The notes beneath the pieces were generated by a model that worked only from the letters and a program-made list of their open reading frames with translations, ran no database searches and had not been told where the DNA came from. 64,000 bases of DNA from the NCBI GenBank assembly GCA_000471925.1, contig CP006668.1:2728001-2792000 (forward strand), written 5' to 3'. Positions within the stretch are counted from its first letter, which is position 1; each line of letters begins with the position of its first letter. The position numbers and the translations under genes were made by a program. This DNA is from Ralstonia pickettii DTP0602 (GTDB lineage: Bacteria > Pseudomonadota > Gammaproteobacteria > Burkholderiales > Burkholderiaceae). Shown piece by piece: positions 37,084 through 45,758 of this stretch.

Positions 37084-37773
37084 ATGGATTACGCACCCGG
37101 CATCAGCCAGCTGGCGGGCCTGCTCGCCGATCCCGGCCGCGCGGCCATGCTGTGGGCGCTGATGGATGGCAGTGCGCGCCCGGCGGGCGAACTGGCACTG
37201 ATCGCCGGCCTGTCGGCGTCATCGACCAGCGGCCACCTGGCGCGGTTGAGCGAGGGCGGCCTGCTGGTGGTGGAGACGCGCGGGCGCAACCGCTACTACC
37301 GGCTGGCCGCGCCCGAGATCGGCGTAGCGATCGAGGCGCTGGCGTCGGCCTCGCTGGCCAGCAAGCCGCCAAGGCTGCGCGACGTGTCGGTATCGCGCAC
37401 GGCACCGGCGGCGCTGCGCCAGGCGCGCACCTGCTATGACCACCTGGCGGGCGAGCTGGCGGTGGGCCTGTTCGAGCGGATGACCCGTTCCGGCTGGCTG
37501 GTGCTGGCCGCGCAGCGCGTGGAGCTGGGCGGCGACGGCGCGCAGGCGTTGGCCGGGCTGGGCATCGACGTGGACGCGGCGCGGCGCAAGCGGCGGCAGT
37601 TCGCCTGCACCTGCCCGGACTGGAGCGAACGCAAGCCGCACCTGGGCGGCGCGCTGGGCGCGGCGCTGCTGGGCAGCCTGCTGGAGCGCGGCTGGGTGGA
37701 GACCACGCGCACCTCGCGTGCGCTGCGCGTGACACCGGCCGGCCAACGCGAGATCATGCGCATCGCGGCATAG
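37084..37773 (+). CDS. ArsR-type winged-helix transcriptional regulator
   Basis: A 229-residue regulator with an N-terminal ArsR-like HTH (PAGELALIAGLSASSTSGHL, residues 38-57) and wing LLVVETRGRNRYYRLA. The ~140-residue C-terminal part is found in YczG-like regulators, including ACTCPDWSERKPHLGGALGA and a closing winged segment. The C-terminal Cys pair CTC could bind a ligand or metal but is not an established site. It is followed after 27 bases by a hypothetical gene. High G+C marks the end of the pst block. Confidence 0.83.
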   Translation: MDYAPGISQLAGLLADPGRAAMLWALMDGSARPAGELALIAGLSASSTSGHLARLSEGGLLVVETRGRNRYYRLAAPEIGVAIEALASASLASKPPRLRDVSVSRTAPAALRQARTCYDHLAGELAVGLFERMTRSGWLVLAAQRVELGGDGAQALAGLGIDVDAARRKRRQFACTCPDWSERKPHLGGALGAALLGSLLERGWVETTRTSRALRVTPAGQREIMRIAA

Positions 37774-37800
37774 CAGACCGCGCAGCCTCAGGAGACGATC

Positions 37801-38307
37801 ATGGCCACATCACTGGACGACGACACGCAGGACGCCATCGCGCGTTTCTTCGCCCTTATCAATCTTGGCGACAGCGCGCAGACCTCGGCGCAGCTGGCGA
37901 TGTTCGAGGATGCATTGCTCGACGCCGAGGACGATGACACCGACGGCCAGGAACTGCTCTGGGTGATCCGCGAGGTCATCGACTGGCAGTCCGGCTTCTT
38001 TGTCGACTGGAAGGACTGCCAGTCCTTTATCGGCTGCCTGAACCAGCTGTGCGAGCGGATGGACCTGGAACTCGACTGGGGCACGGACGATCCCGAGGAC
38101 GAGGCCTTCCTGGAGGGCACCAGCGTGCCGGAGCTGATGGAGGCGGCGCACAACCAGCTGCGCGTGGCCGGCTATACGCTGTGGCAATGGGACACCGACG
38201 GCGACACTTACGGCGGGTGGATCACGCGCAGCGAGGACGATGAGGAGATGCTGGATATCGCGGAGACGCTGCGCTTCGAGATCCGGCCGGCGGACCAGCC
38301 GTACTGA
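37801..38307 (+). CDS. Acidic conserved hypothetical protein (possibly DUF6630)
   Basis: A 168-residue, strongly acidic soluble protein rich in Asp, Glu and Trp (EDDDTDGQELLWVIREVIDW, FVDWKDCQSF, WQWDTDGDTYGGWIT). No signal peptide or membrane helix. The composition and WDTDGDTY-like stretch recall the DUF6630 family, but I am not certain. GGAGAC lies upstream, and it probably shares a transcript with the preceding regulator. No function can be assigned. Confidence 0.75.
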   Translation: MATSLDDDTQDAIARFFALINLGDSAQTSAQLAMFEDALLDAEDDDTDGQELLWVIREVIDWQSGFFVDWKDCQSFIGCLNQLCERMDLELDWGTDDPEDEAFLEGTSVPELMEAAHNQLRVAGYTLWQWDTDGDTYGGWITRSEDDEEMLDIAETLRFEIRPADQPY

Positions 38308-38329
38308 GGCGCGCGGGTCCGTCCGCCCG

Positions 38330-39490
38330 TCAGCCGCAGAACTCCGCCAGCAGCCGCTCCCGGTCCTGGTCCAGCGCAGGCGGGTTCCGTACCCCTGAAA
38401 GCGCCTCGACCGTCCCGATCTTGACCGGGTTGCCGGCCACCTGCAGCGCCTTGCCGTCGCCAATGCCGATATCGAGGATCATCCCGCGCGACTGGACATG
38501 CGGATTGCTGACCAGCTGCGGCACGCTGTTCATCGGGCCATGCGGCACGCCCGCGGCTTCAAGGACCGCCTCCCATTCGGCCGTGGACGCGTCGGCGAGC
38601 CGCTGTTCCAGGCAGGCTTTGAGCGCGACATGGTGCTCGTTGCGCGCCGGCACGGTAGCGAAGCGTTCTTCCTGCGCCCATTCGCCACGGCCGAGCGCGT
38701 CGCAGAGCTTCGCGAACAAGGCGTCGTTGCCGACCGCGATGACGATAAAGCCATCGCTGGTGGCGAACATGTCGAACGGGGTAATCGACGGGTGCCGGGT
38801 GCCGAGTGGCTTGGGCACGCCCCCGGTCGCGGAATAGCGGGCAATCGGGTTTTCCAGCAGTGCGACCTGGCAATCGAGCATGGAAATGTCGACCCGTTCG
38901 CCGAGGCCGGTTTGCACCCGCTCGAGCAGCGCCGACTGGATGCCGATGGTCGCATACAGGCCGGCCCCGATATCGCCAATGGAAACGCCCACCCGCGCCG
39001 GATTGCCGCCCGCCTCGCCGGTCACGCTCATCAGCCCGCCCATGGCCTGCACCACCATGTCGTAGGCCGGGCGGGCGCGATACGGGCCGGTCTGCCCGAA
39101 GCCGGATATCGAGGCATAGACCAGCCGCGGGTAGCGGGCGTGCAGGGCTTCCCAGGTGTACCCCAGCTTCTCCATGACGCCGGCGCGGAAGTTCTCCACC
39201 AGCACGTCCGCCGTGGCGAGCATGCGGTCAAGCACCTTGCGGTCGTCGGGGTTCTTGAGGTCGAGCGCGATCGATTCCTTGTTCCGGTTGATCGACGCGA
39301 AGTAGGCCGACTCGCCGTCGACGAACGGGCCGACCTGCCGCGAATCGTCGCCGCCGGCCGGGTTCTCGATCTTGATCACCCGCGCGCCCAGATCGGCAAG
39401 CATCATCGTGCAGTACGGGCCGGCGAGCACCCGTGTCAGGTCCACCACGGTCAGTCCCGCGAGGGGGAGTTGGCCACTTGCTGTTGTCAT
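38330..39490 (-). CDS. CaiB/BaiF family CoA-transferase
   Basis: A 386-residue class III CoA-transferase. The N-terminus reads LPLAGLTVVDLTRVLAGPYC, with VIKIENPAGGDDSR, SINRNKESIALDLKNP and the catalytic Asp region ARPAYDMVVQAMGGLMSVTG. It should move CoA between a donor thioester and a carboxylic acid. It is followed on the same strand by a Bug receptor gene upstream and an enoyl-CoA hydratase, suggesting import, activation and hydration of one substrate. Confidence 0.92.
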   Translation of the reverse strand: MTTASGQLPLAGLTVVDLTRVLAGPYCTMMLADLGARVIKIENPAGGDDSRQVGPFVDGESAYFASINRNKESIALDLKNPDDRKVLDRMLATADVLVENFRAGVMEKLGYTWEALHARYPRLVYASISGFGQTGPYRARPAYDMVVQAMGGLMSVTGEAGGNPARVGVSIGDIGAGLYATIGIQSALLERVQTGLGERVDISMLDCQVALLENPIARYSATGGVPKPLGTRHPSITPFDMFATSDGFIVIAVGNDALFAKLCDALGRGEWAQEERFATVPARNEHHVALKACLEQRLADASTAEWEAVLEAAGVPHGPMNSVPQLVSNPHVQSRGMILDIGIGDGKALQVAGNPVKIGTVEALSGVRNPPALDQDRERLLAEFCG

Positions 39491-39505
39491 TACGCTCTCC
39501 GTGGT

Positions 39506-40480
39506 TTAGTCGATCTTTGCGCCGCTCGAGACCGCCAGGTCGACACCGAGCCTGCCTTCGCGCGCCGCGTACTCGCGGAACTCCGCCACCGAGCCCGATA
39601 CCGAGACCTCATCGCCTTGCGCCAGGAACCGCTTTTTCAGTTCGGGATCCGCCATGACTTTCCTGGTCGCGGCGAACAGCTTGTCGATGATCTCCGGGGG
39701 AGTCTTTGCCGGGGCAAACAGTCCATACCAGGCTGACAGGTCATAGCCCTTGACCCCGCCTTCGGCGATGGTCGGCAACTGCGGGTTGGCCGGCGAGCGC
39801 TGGCCGGAGGTCACGGCGATGGCGACGACCTTGCCCGTGTCGATCATCGGCTTGACCGACGGTGCGGTGCCAAAGGTCAGCTGCACGTCGCCGGCAGCGA
39901 CCGCCTGCGCCGACGGCGCCCCGCCCTTGAAGGGCACGTGCGTCATCTGCACGCCGGCCAGCCTGGTGAACTGGACGCCGGCCAGGTGGGTAATCACGCC
40001 GTTGCCGGAAGAGGAGTAGTTAAGCGCCCCCGGTTGCGCCTTGGCCCGCGCCACCAGCTCGGCCACATTCCTGATGCCGGTGTCCTTGTTGACCGCGAGG
40101 ATCATCGGCGCCGCCACCAGCCGGGTAATCGGGATGAAGTCCGAAGGCTGGTACCTGATGTTCTTGTAGAGCACCTTGTCGCCGCCCATCAGGCTGGCCG
40201 TGGCGATGTAGAGGGTATAGCCGTCCGGCGGCGCCTTGGCGGCGAACTCCGCGGCAATGGTGGTGCCGGCGCCGGGCTTGTTGTCCACAATCACGGGCTG
40301 GCCCAGCTCGCGGCTGAGCGCGTCGCCATACAGGCGCGCCGTGTTGTCGGCGCCGCCACCGGCGGGGAAGCCAATCACCAGGCGGATGGGCTTGGTCGGG
40401 TAGTCAACCGGCGCGGCGTGGGCCGACACGGCCAGTGCCAATGCGGCCAGCGCCGCCAGGTGGATTGCGGTCGTCGTCAT
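39506..40480 (-). CDS. Bug/TctC family carboxylate receptor
   Basis: A 324-residue periplasmic receptor. The signal peptide ends AVSAHA and the mature part begins VDYPTKPIRLVIGFPAGGGA. QPVIVDNKPGAGTT and VPFKGGAPSAQAV are the ligand loops. It lies 15 bases upstream of the CoA-transferase gene and 27 bases after the enoyl-CoA hydratase gene, so all three form one minus-strand operon. The substrate is presumably the acid handled by that transferase. Confidence 0.92.
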   Translation of the reverse strand: MTTTAIHLAALAALALAVSAHAAPVDYPTKPIRLVIGFPAGGGADNTARLYGDALSRELGQPVIVDNKPGAGTTIAAEFAAKAPPDGYTLYIATASLMGGDKVLYKNIRYQPSDFIPITRLVAAPMILAVNKDTGIRNVAELVARAKAQPGALNYSSSGNGVITHLAGVQFTRLAGVQMTHVPFKGGAPSAQAVAAGDVQLTFGTAPSVKPMIDTGKVVAIAVTSGQRSPANPQLPTIAEGGVKGYDLSAWYGLFAPAKTPPEIIDKLFAATRKVMADPELKKRFLAQGDEVSVSGSVAEFREYAAREGRLGVDLAVSSGAKID

Positions 40481-40507
40481 GGGGTCGTCTCCTCCGTAGC
40501 TGTGGTG

Positions 40508-41269
40508 CTACTTTCCGTTGAATACCGGCTTGCGCTTTTCTTTCCACGCAGTCGCGCCTTCGCGGAGGTCCGCGGAGGTTTCCGAGCGATGCATGTCCCG
40601 CTGCAGCGCGTCGGCATCGAGCGCGCCACGGGAAATGGCGTTCAGGTGTGTCTTCATTCCCAGCAGGGCGATCGGCGCCATGCCGGCAAGCTGGCTGGAC
40701 AGTTCGTCCACGCGAGCCTGCAGCATCGGGGGGTCAACGATTTCGGTGAGGAAGCCGATGCGCAGCATCTCCCGCGCATCGATCTTGTCTGCCGTAAGGA
40801 ACAGGCGCTTGGCGGCGTTCAATCCCAGCCGGGACACATAGCGTTCCATGCCGCCGCGATAGAAGTGCAGGCCCAGCCGCGCCGCCGGCATGAACATGTC
40901 GCAGCCGGGTACGCCGATACGGAAGTCGCACGCCAGGCAGAGATCCGTAGCGCCGCCATACACGCCGCCGTTGATGGCCGCGATGGTGACGGGGCGGGCC
41001 GCCTCGATGGCGTCCATGACCTCGCCGAAGTTCAGGGCGCCTTCGTCCGACTTGCCGGCGAGGGCGCCGATGTCATAGCCGCTGCAGAAATATTTGCCCG
41101 AGCTGACAAAGCGGAGCACCAGCACCCGTTCCATCGCATTGACTGCGTCGATGTGCTCGCGCAGCCGCCCGAGGTCGCCGGGACTGAGGCGATTGGCGAC
41201 TTCCGGGCGACGCAGGCAGATCGTTGCGACCGGACCGTCAAAAGTCAGCAGTGGTGCGTTATCATCCAT
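40508..41269 (-). CDS. Enoyl-CoA hydratase/isomerase family protein
   Basis: A 253-residue crotonase-fold protein. The oxyanion-hole segments are SSGKYFCSGYDIGALAG and AAINGGVYGGATDLCLACDF. At the usual catalytic Glu positions it shows FYRGGMERYVSRL rather than the classical GLxPExGG, so the reaction could be hydration, isomerisation or hydrolysis. The ATG at 41269 is preferred; upstream in-frame ATGs would run through the regulatory region shared with the GntR gene. First gene of the CoA-transferase operon. Confidence 0.88.
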   Translation of the reverse strand: MDDNAPLLTFDGPVATICLRRPEVANRLSPGDLGRLREHIDAVNAMERVLVLRFVSSGKYFCSGYDIGALAGKSDEGALNFGEVMDAIEAARPVTIAAINGGVYGGATDLCLACDFRIGVPGCDMFMPAARLGLHFYRGGMERYVSRLGLNAAKRLFLTADKIDAREMLRIGFLTEIVDPPMLQARVDELSSQLAGMAPIALLGMKTHLNAISRGALDADALQRDMHRSETSADLREGATAWKEKRKPVFNGK

Positions 41270-41291
41270 CCCGTAATATCTCCATAGGCCA

Positions 41292-41329
41292 TCTGATATA
41301 TTCATGAAGCCTACAGATATTTCTGATAT
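41292..41329 (+). promoter_or_regulatory. Paired TCTGATAT repeats, candidate GntR operator
   Basis: TCTGATAT occurs at 41292-41299 and 41322-41329, exactly 30 bases apart, in the AT-rich divergent promoter between the hydratase and GntR genes. The spacing puts both on one DNA face. Overlapping related ATAT/AGATAT halves make dyads possible. Confidence 0.45.
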
Positions 41330-41350
41330 GGGACAAACAGGTGTATACCC

Positions 41351-42007
41351 GTGCAATCGCTACAAGACCAGATTAGAGAAAGCGTCGTTTCCGCCATCCA
41401 GACCGGCGCCTTGCGCCCGGGCGCGCAGATTGACGAGAAAGCGCTGGCCGACAAGTTCGACAGCTCGCGGACCCCGGTTCGGGAAGCGCTGCTGATGCTG
41501 GCCGCGCAGGGGCTCATCACGATCGTGCCGCGCGCTGGCATGTTCGTGCACAAGCCCAGCGCCGCTGAGCTGGTGGCCATGTTCGAGACCCTCGCGGAAA
41601 TGGAAGGGGTGGTGGCCCGGCTGGCGACGCAAAGGATTTCGCCGGCGGGCAAGAAGGTACTCGCGCAGGCACACGAGGCCGCCGGACTGCATGTGGCGGC
41701 AGGCGATACGGCGGGCTACATCGAGGCGAACCGCAAGTTCCACGACGTGCTGTACCAGGCCGCGGCAAACCCGTTCCTGTCCGAGCAGATCGTCCAGCTG
41801 CGCCGGCGGCTGGCGATCTACTGGCAGCAGAAGGGGCTGATCAACGATGCGCGCGTGCCGAGTTCATATCGGGAGCACGGCTATGTGGTCGAGGCGGTGG
41901 TCGCCGGCAATCCGGATGCTGCGGCGGAGGCCATGCGTACCCATATCTCGGCCGGAGGCAAGGCCATTGCTGACCTGGTGCTGCTCGCGGGTGTCGAAGC
42001 CGCATAG
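41351..42007 (+). CDS. GntR family regulator (FCD subfamily)
   Basis: A 218-residue regulator. The winged HTH covers residues 5-70 (LADKFDSSRTPVREALLMLAAQGL) and an FCD ligand domain follows, with metal-binding His candidates in NRKFHDVLYQ and AMRTHISAG. The start is a GTG; no ATG is placed well. FCD regulators sense small organic acids and usually repress the adjacent catabolic operon, here the divergent hydratase-Bug-CoA-transferase genes. Confidence 0.9.
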   Translation: MQSLQDQIRESVVSAIQTGALRPGAQIDEKALADKFDSSRTPVREALLMLAAQGLITIVPRAGMFVHKPSAAELVAMFETLAEMEGVVARLATQRISPAGKKVLAQAHEAAGLHVAAGDTAGYIEANRKFHDVLYQAAANPFLSEQIVQLRRRLAIYWQQKGLINDARVPSSYREHGYVVEAVVAGNPDAAAEAMRTHISAGGKAIADLVLLAGVEAA

Positions 42008-42022
42008 GCCGGACCTCAGGCA

Positions 42023-42961
42023 TTACAGCGCCGTCGTCTCCCGCTTGCGCGGCGCCGGCCGGCGCGCGTCGGGCACCCCCAGGGTCTGTTCCAGCACGTC
42101 CAGGAACACCCGCACGCTGGCCGGCATCAGCTTGCGCGCCGGCATCAGCACATAGACCTTGAGCGGCGACGAGGTATAGGCCGGCAGCACCCGCACCAGC
42201 TGCCCCTCCCCGACCTGGTCCTGCACGAGGCGCGGCGACAGCCGCACCACGCCCAGGCCGTCGATGGCCGCCTTCATCCGCAATTCGGCGTTGTGCGTGC
42301 AGATGCGGGGTTCGACATCCACGCGCGCGATCTCCACGCCGTCGCGCAGGAATTCCCAATACTTGTCCTCGGGATGGCCCAGCGTCGGCCAGCCTTGCAG
42401 GTCCTGCGGCGTGCGCGGCAGGCCGCGCGCACGGATCAGCGCCGGTGCGGCAAAGAAGCCGCGGTCGATCAGCACCACGCGCTTGCTGGCGAACGAGGTG
42501 TCGTGCAGGCCGGTATTGGTCATCACGAACGCCAGGTCATAGCCGTGGCGGATCAGGTCGGGCTGATCCCAGCTCACGTCGACCTGCACGCGCAGGGCAG
42601 GATGGGCGCGCAGCAGGCGCGTCAGGCTTTCCGACAGGTGCTGCGAGCCGACTTCATACGGGGTGGAGATGCGCAACAGGCCGCTGACTTCCGCGCTGAC
42701 CGAGGCGGCCTCGGCGCTGATCTCGTGCAGTTCGGCAAACAGCGGCGCGACGCGCTCGTACAGGCGCTGGCCGCGCTCGGTCACGCGCACGCGGCGCGTG
42801 GTGCGTTCGAACAGGCGGATGCCGAGCTGGCTTTCCAGCCGCGCCACCGCGGCGCTGGCGGACGACTTGGGAACCTCAGCCAGTTCGGCGCCCTGGGTGA
42901 AGCCACCGCCCTCTACCACGCGGCAGAAAATTTCCCAGTCCTTCCATTCGATTGTCTTCAT
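42023..42961 (-). CDS. LysR family transcriptional regulator
   Basis: A 312-residue LysR protein with HTH AELAEVPKSSASAAVARLES, linker and a substrate domain with the FxxxTRRVRVTERGQ wing. The SxSAxSxAVxRLE form is of the AaeR/DmlR type. It converges on the GntR gene and is divergent from the carotenoid-oxygenase gene, 212 bases apart, which is its most probable target. Confidence 0.9.
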   Translation of the reverse strand: MKTIEWKDWEIFCRVVEGGGFTQGAELAEVPKSSASAAVARLESQLGIRLFERTTRRVRVTERGQRLYERVAPLFAELHEISAEAASVSAEVSGLLRISTPYEVGSQHLSESLTRLLRAHPALRVQVDVSWDQPDLIRHGYDLAFVMTNTGLHDTSFASKRVVLIDRGFFAAPALIRARGLPRTPQDLQGWPTLGHPEDKYWEFLRDGVEIARVDVEPRICTHNAELRMKAAIDGLGVVRLSPRLVQDQVGEGQLVRVLPAYTSSPLKVYVLMPARKLMPASVRVFLDVLEQTLGVPDARRPAPRKRETTAL

Positions 42962-43173
42962 GCGGCGCCTCGTCGTTGCAGCGCCGCCGGTCCCGCTCCG
43001 GCGTGGGCGTCAGGAAGGCGGCGCTTGCGCCGCGATTGTCCCACAGGGCGAACAATGGCGCAGGCGGCCGGCGGCACGCTACAGGCTGGTTTCCAGGCAT
43101 TCCCTCCTGAAGACCTACACCGGCCCGGCGCCTGGCGACTAATCTTCGACATGTGTTGCCGGAGACCCGCCCC

Positions 43174-44574
43174 ATGACCCAGCCCTTCCCGCCCCTCGCC
43201 TGCCTGGCCGGCAATTTCGCGCCGATCCTGATGGAGTGCGACGCACACGACCTGCCCGTCAGCGGCGAGCTGCCGCGCGCGCTGCACGGCACGCTCTACC
43301 GCAACGGCCCGAACCCGCAGCATGCCCCGCGGGACGACCAGTACCACTGGTTTATCGGCGACGGCATGGTCCATGCCTTCCATCTCGAAGACGGGCGCGT
43401 GCGCTACAACAACCGCTGGGTGCGCACCAACAAGTTCGGGCGCGAACGCGCCGCCGGGCACGCGCTGTTCGGCAGCTGGGGCAACCCGGGCACCACCGAT
43501 CCGTCGGTGCAGGGGCAGGAAGACGGCGTCGCCAACACCCATATCGTCTGGCATGCGGGCAAATTGCTGGCGCTGGAAGAAGCCGACCTGCCGGTCGAGA
43601 TGGACCCGCACACGCTGGCCACGCGCGGCAACTGCAGCTATGGCGGCAAGCTGCCCGGCGCCATGACCGCGCACCCCAAGATCGACCCGGTCACCGGCGA
43701 GATGGTGTTCTTTGCCTATGCCGCCACCGGGCCGTTCACGAAAACCATGCGCTACGGCGTGGTCGACGGCGACGGGCGTCTAACGCGGCTGGAACACTTC
43801 GAGGCGCCTTTCGCCAGCATGATCCACGACTTCATGGTTACGCAGCGCCATGTGCTGTTCCCGGTCATGCCGCTGACCGGCAGCATGGAACGCGCCGTGC
43901 GCGGCGAGCCCGCCTATGCGTGGGAGCCGCACCTGGGCACGCATATCGGCATCATGCCGCGCGGCGGCAGCCCGGCGCAGCTGCGCTGGTTCCGCGGCGA
44001 GCCCTGCTATGTGTTCCACGTGATGAATGCGTGGGAAGAAGGCGAGCACATCGTTGCAGACGTGATGCAGTACGAGAGCGCGCCGCTGTTCAACGCCGCC
44101 GCGGAGGGCGCCGACAACCGCGCGCGCCTGTGCCGCTGGAGCTTCGACCTGGCCGGCAACACCGACAGCTTCACGCGCGCATGGATCGACGACATGCCCG
44201 GCGAATTCCCGCGCATCGACGAACGCTTTTCAACACGGTCCTACCGCCACGGTTATTTCGCATCGCGCCAGCACGGAGCCACGGAGCGCGGCACCTATGA
44301 CACGCTGGTGCACCTGGACCTGCGCACCAACACGCGCCGCACGCACCAGTTGCCAGCGGGCGATGCCGTGTCCGAACCCGTGTTCGTGCCGCGCGCGCCG
44401 GACAGCGCGGAAGGCGACGGCTGGCTGCTGGCCACGGTGTACCGCGGCGCCGAGCATCGCAGCGACCTCGCCGTCTACGACGCCAGTGCCATCGAGACCG
44501 GCCCGGTCGCGCTGGTCCACCTGTCGCACCGCGTGCCGTTCGGCTTCCACGGCAGCTGGCGTCCGGCCGCCTGA
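43174..44574 (+). CDS. Carotenoid cleavage oxygenase family (RPE65-like) dioxygenase
   Basis: A 466-residue non-heme iron enzyme. The four Fe(II)-binding His of the propeller are visible: H167 (AHPKID), H218 (MIHDF), H282 (YVFHVMNAW) and H459 (FGFHGSW). The opening LYRNGPNPQ is the family signature. Family members split alkene double bonds in carotenoids, stilbenes such as lignostilbene, and phenylpropenes. No carotenoid genes are present, and the following alcohol dehydrogenase suggests processing of an aldehyde or alcohol product. GGAGAC precedes the start at 43174. Confidence 0.9.
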   Translation: MTQPFPPLACLAGNFAPILMECDAHDLPVSGELPRALHGTLYRNGPNPQHAPRDDQYHWFIGDGMVHAFHLEDGRVRYNNRWVRTNKFGRERAAGHALFGSWGNPGTTDPSVQGQEDGVANTHIVWHAGKLLALEEADLPVEMDPHTLATRGNCSYGGKLPGAMTAHPKIDPVTGEMVFFAYAATGPFTKTMRYGVVDGDGRLTRLEHFEAPFASMIHDFMVTQRHVLFPVMPLTGSMERAVRGEPAYAWEPHLGTHIGIMPRGGSPAQLRWFRGEPCYVFHVMNAWEEGEHIVADVMQYESAPLFNAAAEGADNRARLCRWSFDLAGNTDSFTRAWIDDMPGEFPRIDERFSTRSYRHGYFASRQHGATERGTYDTLVHLDLRTNTRRTHQLPAGDAVSEPVFVPRAPDSAEGDGWLLATVYRGAEHRSDLAVYDASAIETGPVALVHLSHRVPFGFHGSWRPAA

Positions 44575-44586
44575 GCCGCGCCCGGC

Positions 44587-45672
44587 TTACCCGAACATGA
44601 TGACCGAGCGCGCCAGCTCGCCGCGGCGCAGTTCGTCGAAGGCGTCGTTGATGCGTTCCAGCGGCAGGCGCTGCGCGATCAGCTCGTCCAGGTGCAGCTT
44701 GCCGGCCATGTAGAAGTCCACCATGCGCGGCATGTCCACCGGGAAGCGGTTGGAGCCCATCAGCGAGCCCTGGATGCGCTTCTCGGCAAGGAAATCACTG
44801 CCCTTCAGTTCAATCTTGACGCCCGGCGCGATCATGCCGATCATCGTGGCCGTGCCGCCGCGCCGCAGCATGGCGAAGGCCTGCTCGGTAGTCTGCTTCA
44901 GGCCGATGGCCTCGAAGGCGTGGTGCACGCCGCCGCCGGTCAGCGTGCGCACCGCGTCGGGCACGTCGGCATTGCCTGCGTCGATCACATCGGTAGCGCC
45001 GAACTTGCGCGCCAGCTCCAGCTTGGCCGGCACGCGATCGATGGCAATGATGCGCCCGGCGCCGGCAATCGCGGCGCTGTTGACCGTGGCCAGCCCGATG
45101 CCGCCGCAGCCGATCACGGCCACGGTTTCGCCCGGCTGGACTTTGGCGGTATGGATCACCGCGCCCATGCCGGTGGTCACCGCGCAGCCGATCAGCGCGG
45201 CGCGGTCCAGCGGCATGTCGCGGCGGATCGCCACCAGCGCGTGTTCGTGGATCAGCATCTGCTCGGCGAACGCCGACAGGTTCAGGAACTGGTTCATCGG
45301 CCCGCCCTGGCGCGCCATCAGGCGCGGCGCCTCGCCCTCGCGGCGGCGCGTATCGGGCTCGGTGCACAGCGACAGGTGGCCGGTCAGGCAATGCTCGCAA
45401 TGGCCGCAGTAGGCCGACAGGCAGGTGATGACGTGATCGCCGGGCCTGACCGTGCGCACTTCCGAGCCAACCTGCTCGACCACACCCGCGGCCTCGTGGC
45501 CGAGGATAGCCGGCATCGGGTACGGGTAGGCGCCATCGAGGAAGTGCAGGTCCGAATGGCACACGCCCACGGCGGCGGTGCGCACCAGCACTTCACGCGG
45601 GCCAGGCTTGCCGATGGCAACGTCTTCGATCGCGAGCGGGGTCTTGGGTTGATGCAGGACAGCGGCTTTCAT
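44587..45672 (-). CDS. Zinc-dependent alcohol dehydrogenase (class III-like)
   Basis: A 361-residue medium-chain dehydrogenase. The catalytic zinc ligands are C38 (GVCHSD), H59 (LGHEAAG) and C163 (LIGCAVTTG). The structural zinc is held by C89, C92, C95 and C103. NAD binding is by VIGCGGIGLATVN. It should oxidise an alcohol, possibly aromatic, to an aldehyde. Start at 45672 with AAAGGAG upstream. It is convergent with the carotenoid-oxygenase gene, only 12 bases away. Confidence 0.92.
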   Translation of the reverse strand: MKAAVLHQPKTPLAIEDVAIGKPGPREVLVRTAAVGVCHSDLHFLDGAYPYPMPAILGHEAAGVVEQVGSEVRTVRPGDHVITCLSAYCGHCEHCLTGHLSLCTEPDTRRREGEAPRLMARQGGPMNQFLNLSAFAEQMLIHEHALVAIRRDMPLDRAALIGCAVTTGMGAVIHTAKVQPGETVAVIGCGGIGLATVNSAAIAGAGRIIAIDRVPAKLELARKFGATDVIDAGNADVPDAVRTLTGGGVHHAFEAIGLKQTTEQAFAMLRRGGTATMIGMIAPGVKIELKGSDFLAEKRIQGSLMGSNRFPVDMPRMVDFYMAGKLHLDELIAQRLPLERINDAFDELRRGELARSVIMFG

Positions 45673-45758
45673 GGAGCTCCTTTGCACACGCAACGAAGCG
45701 GAAAACCATACCCCCAAACCCCGGTTCAGGAAAGGCGCCGGGCAGCGCCGCAGGGGGT

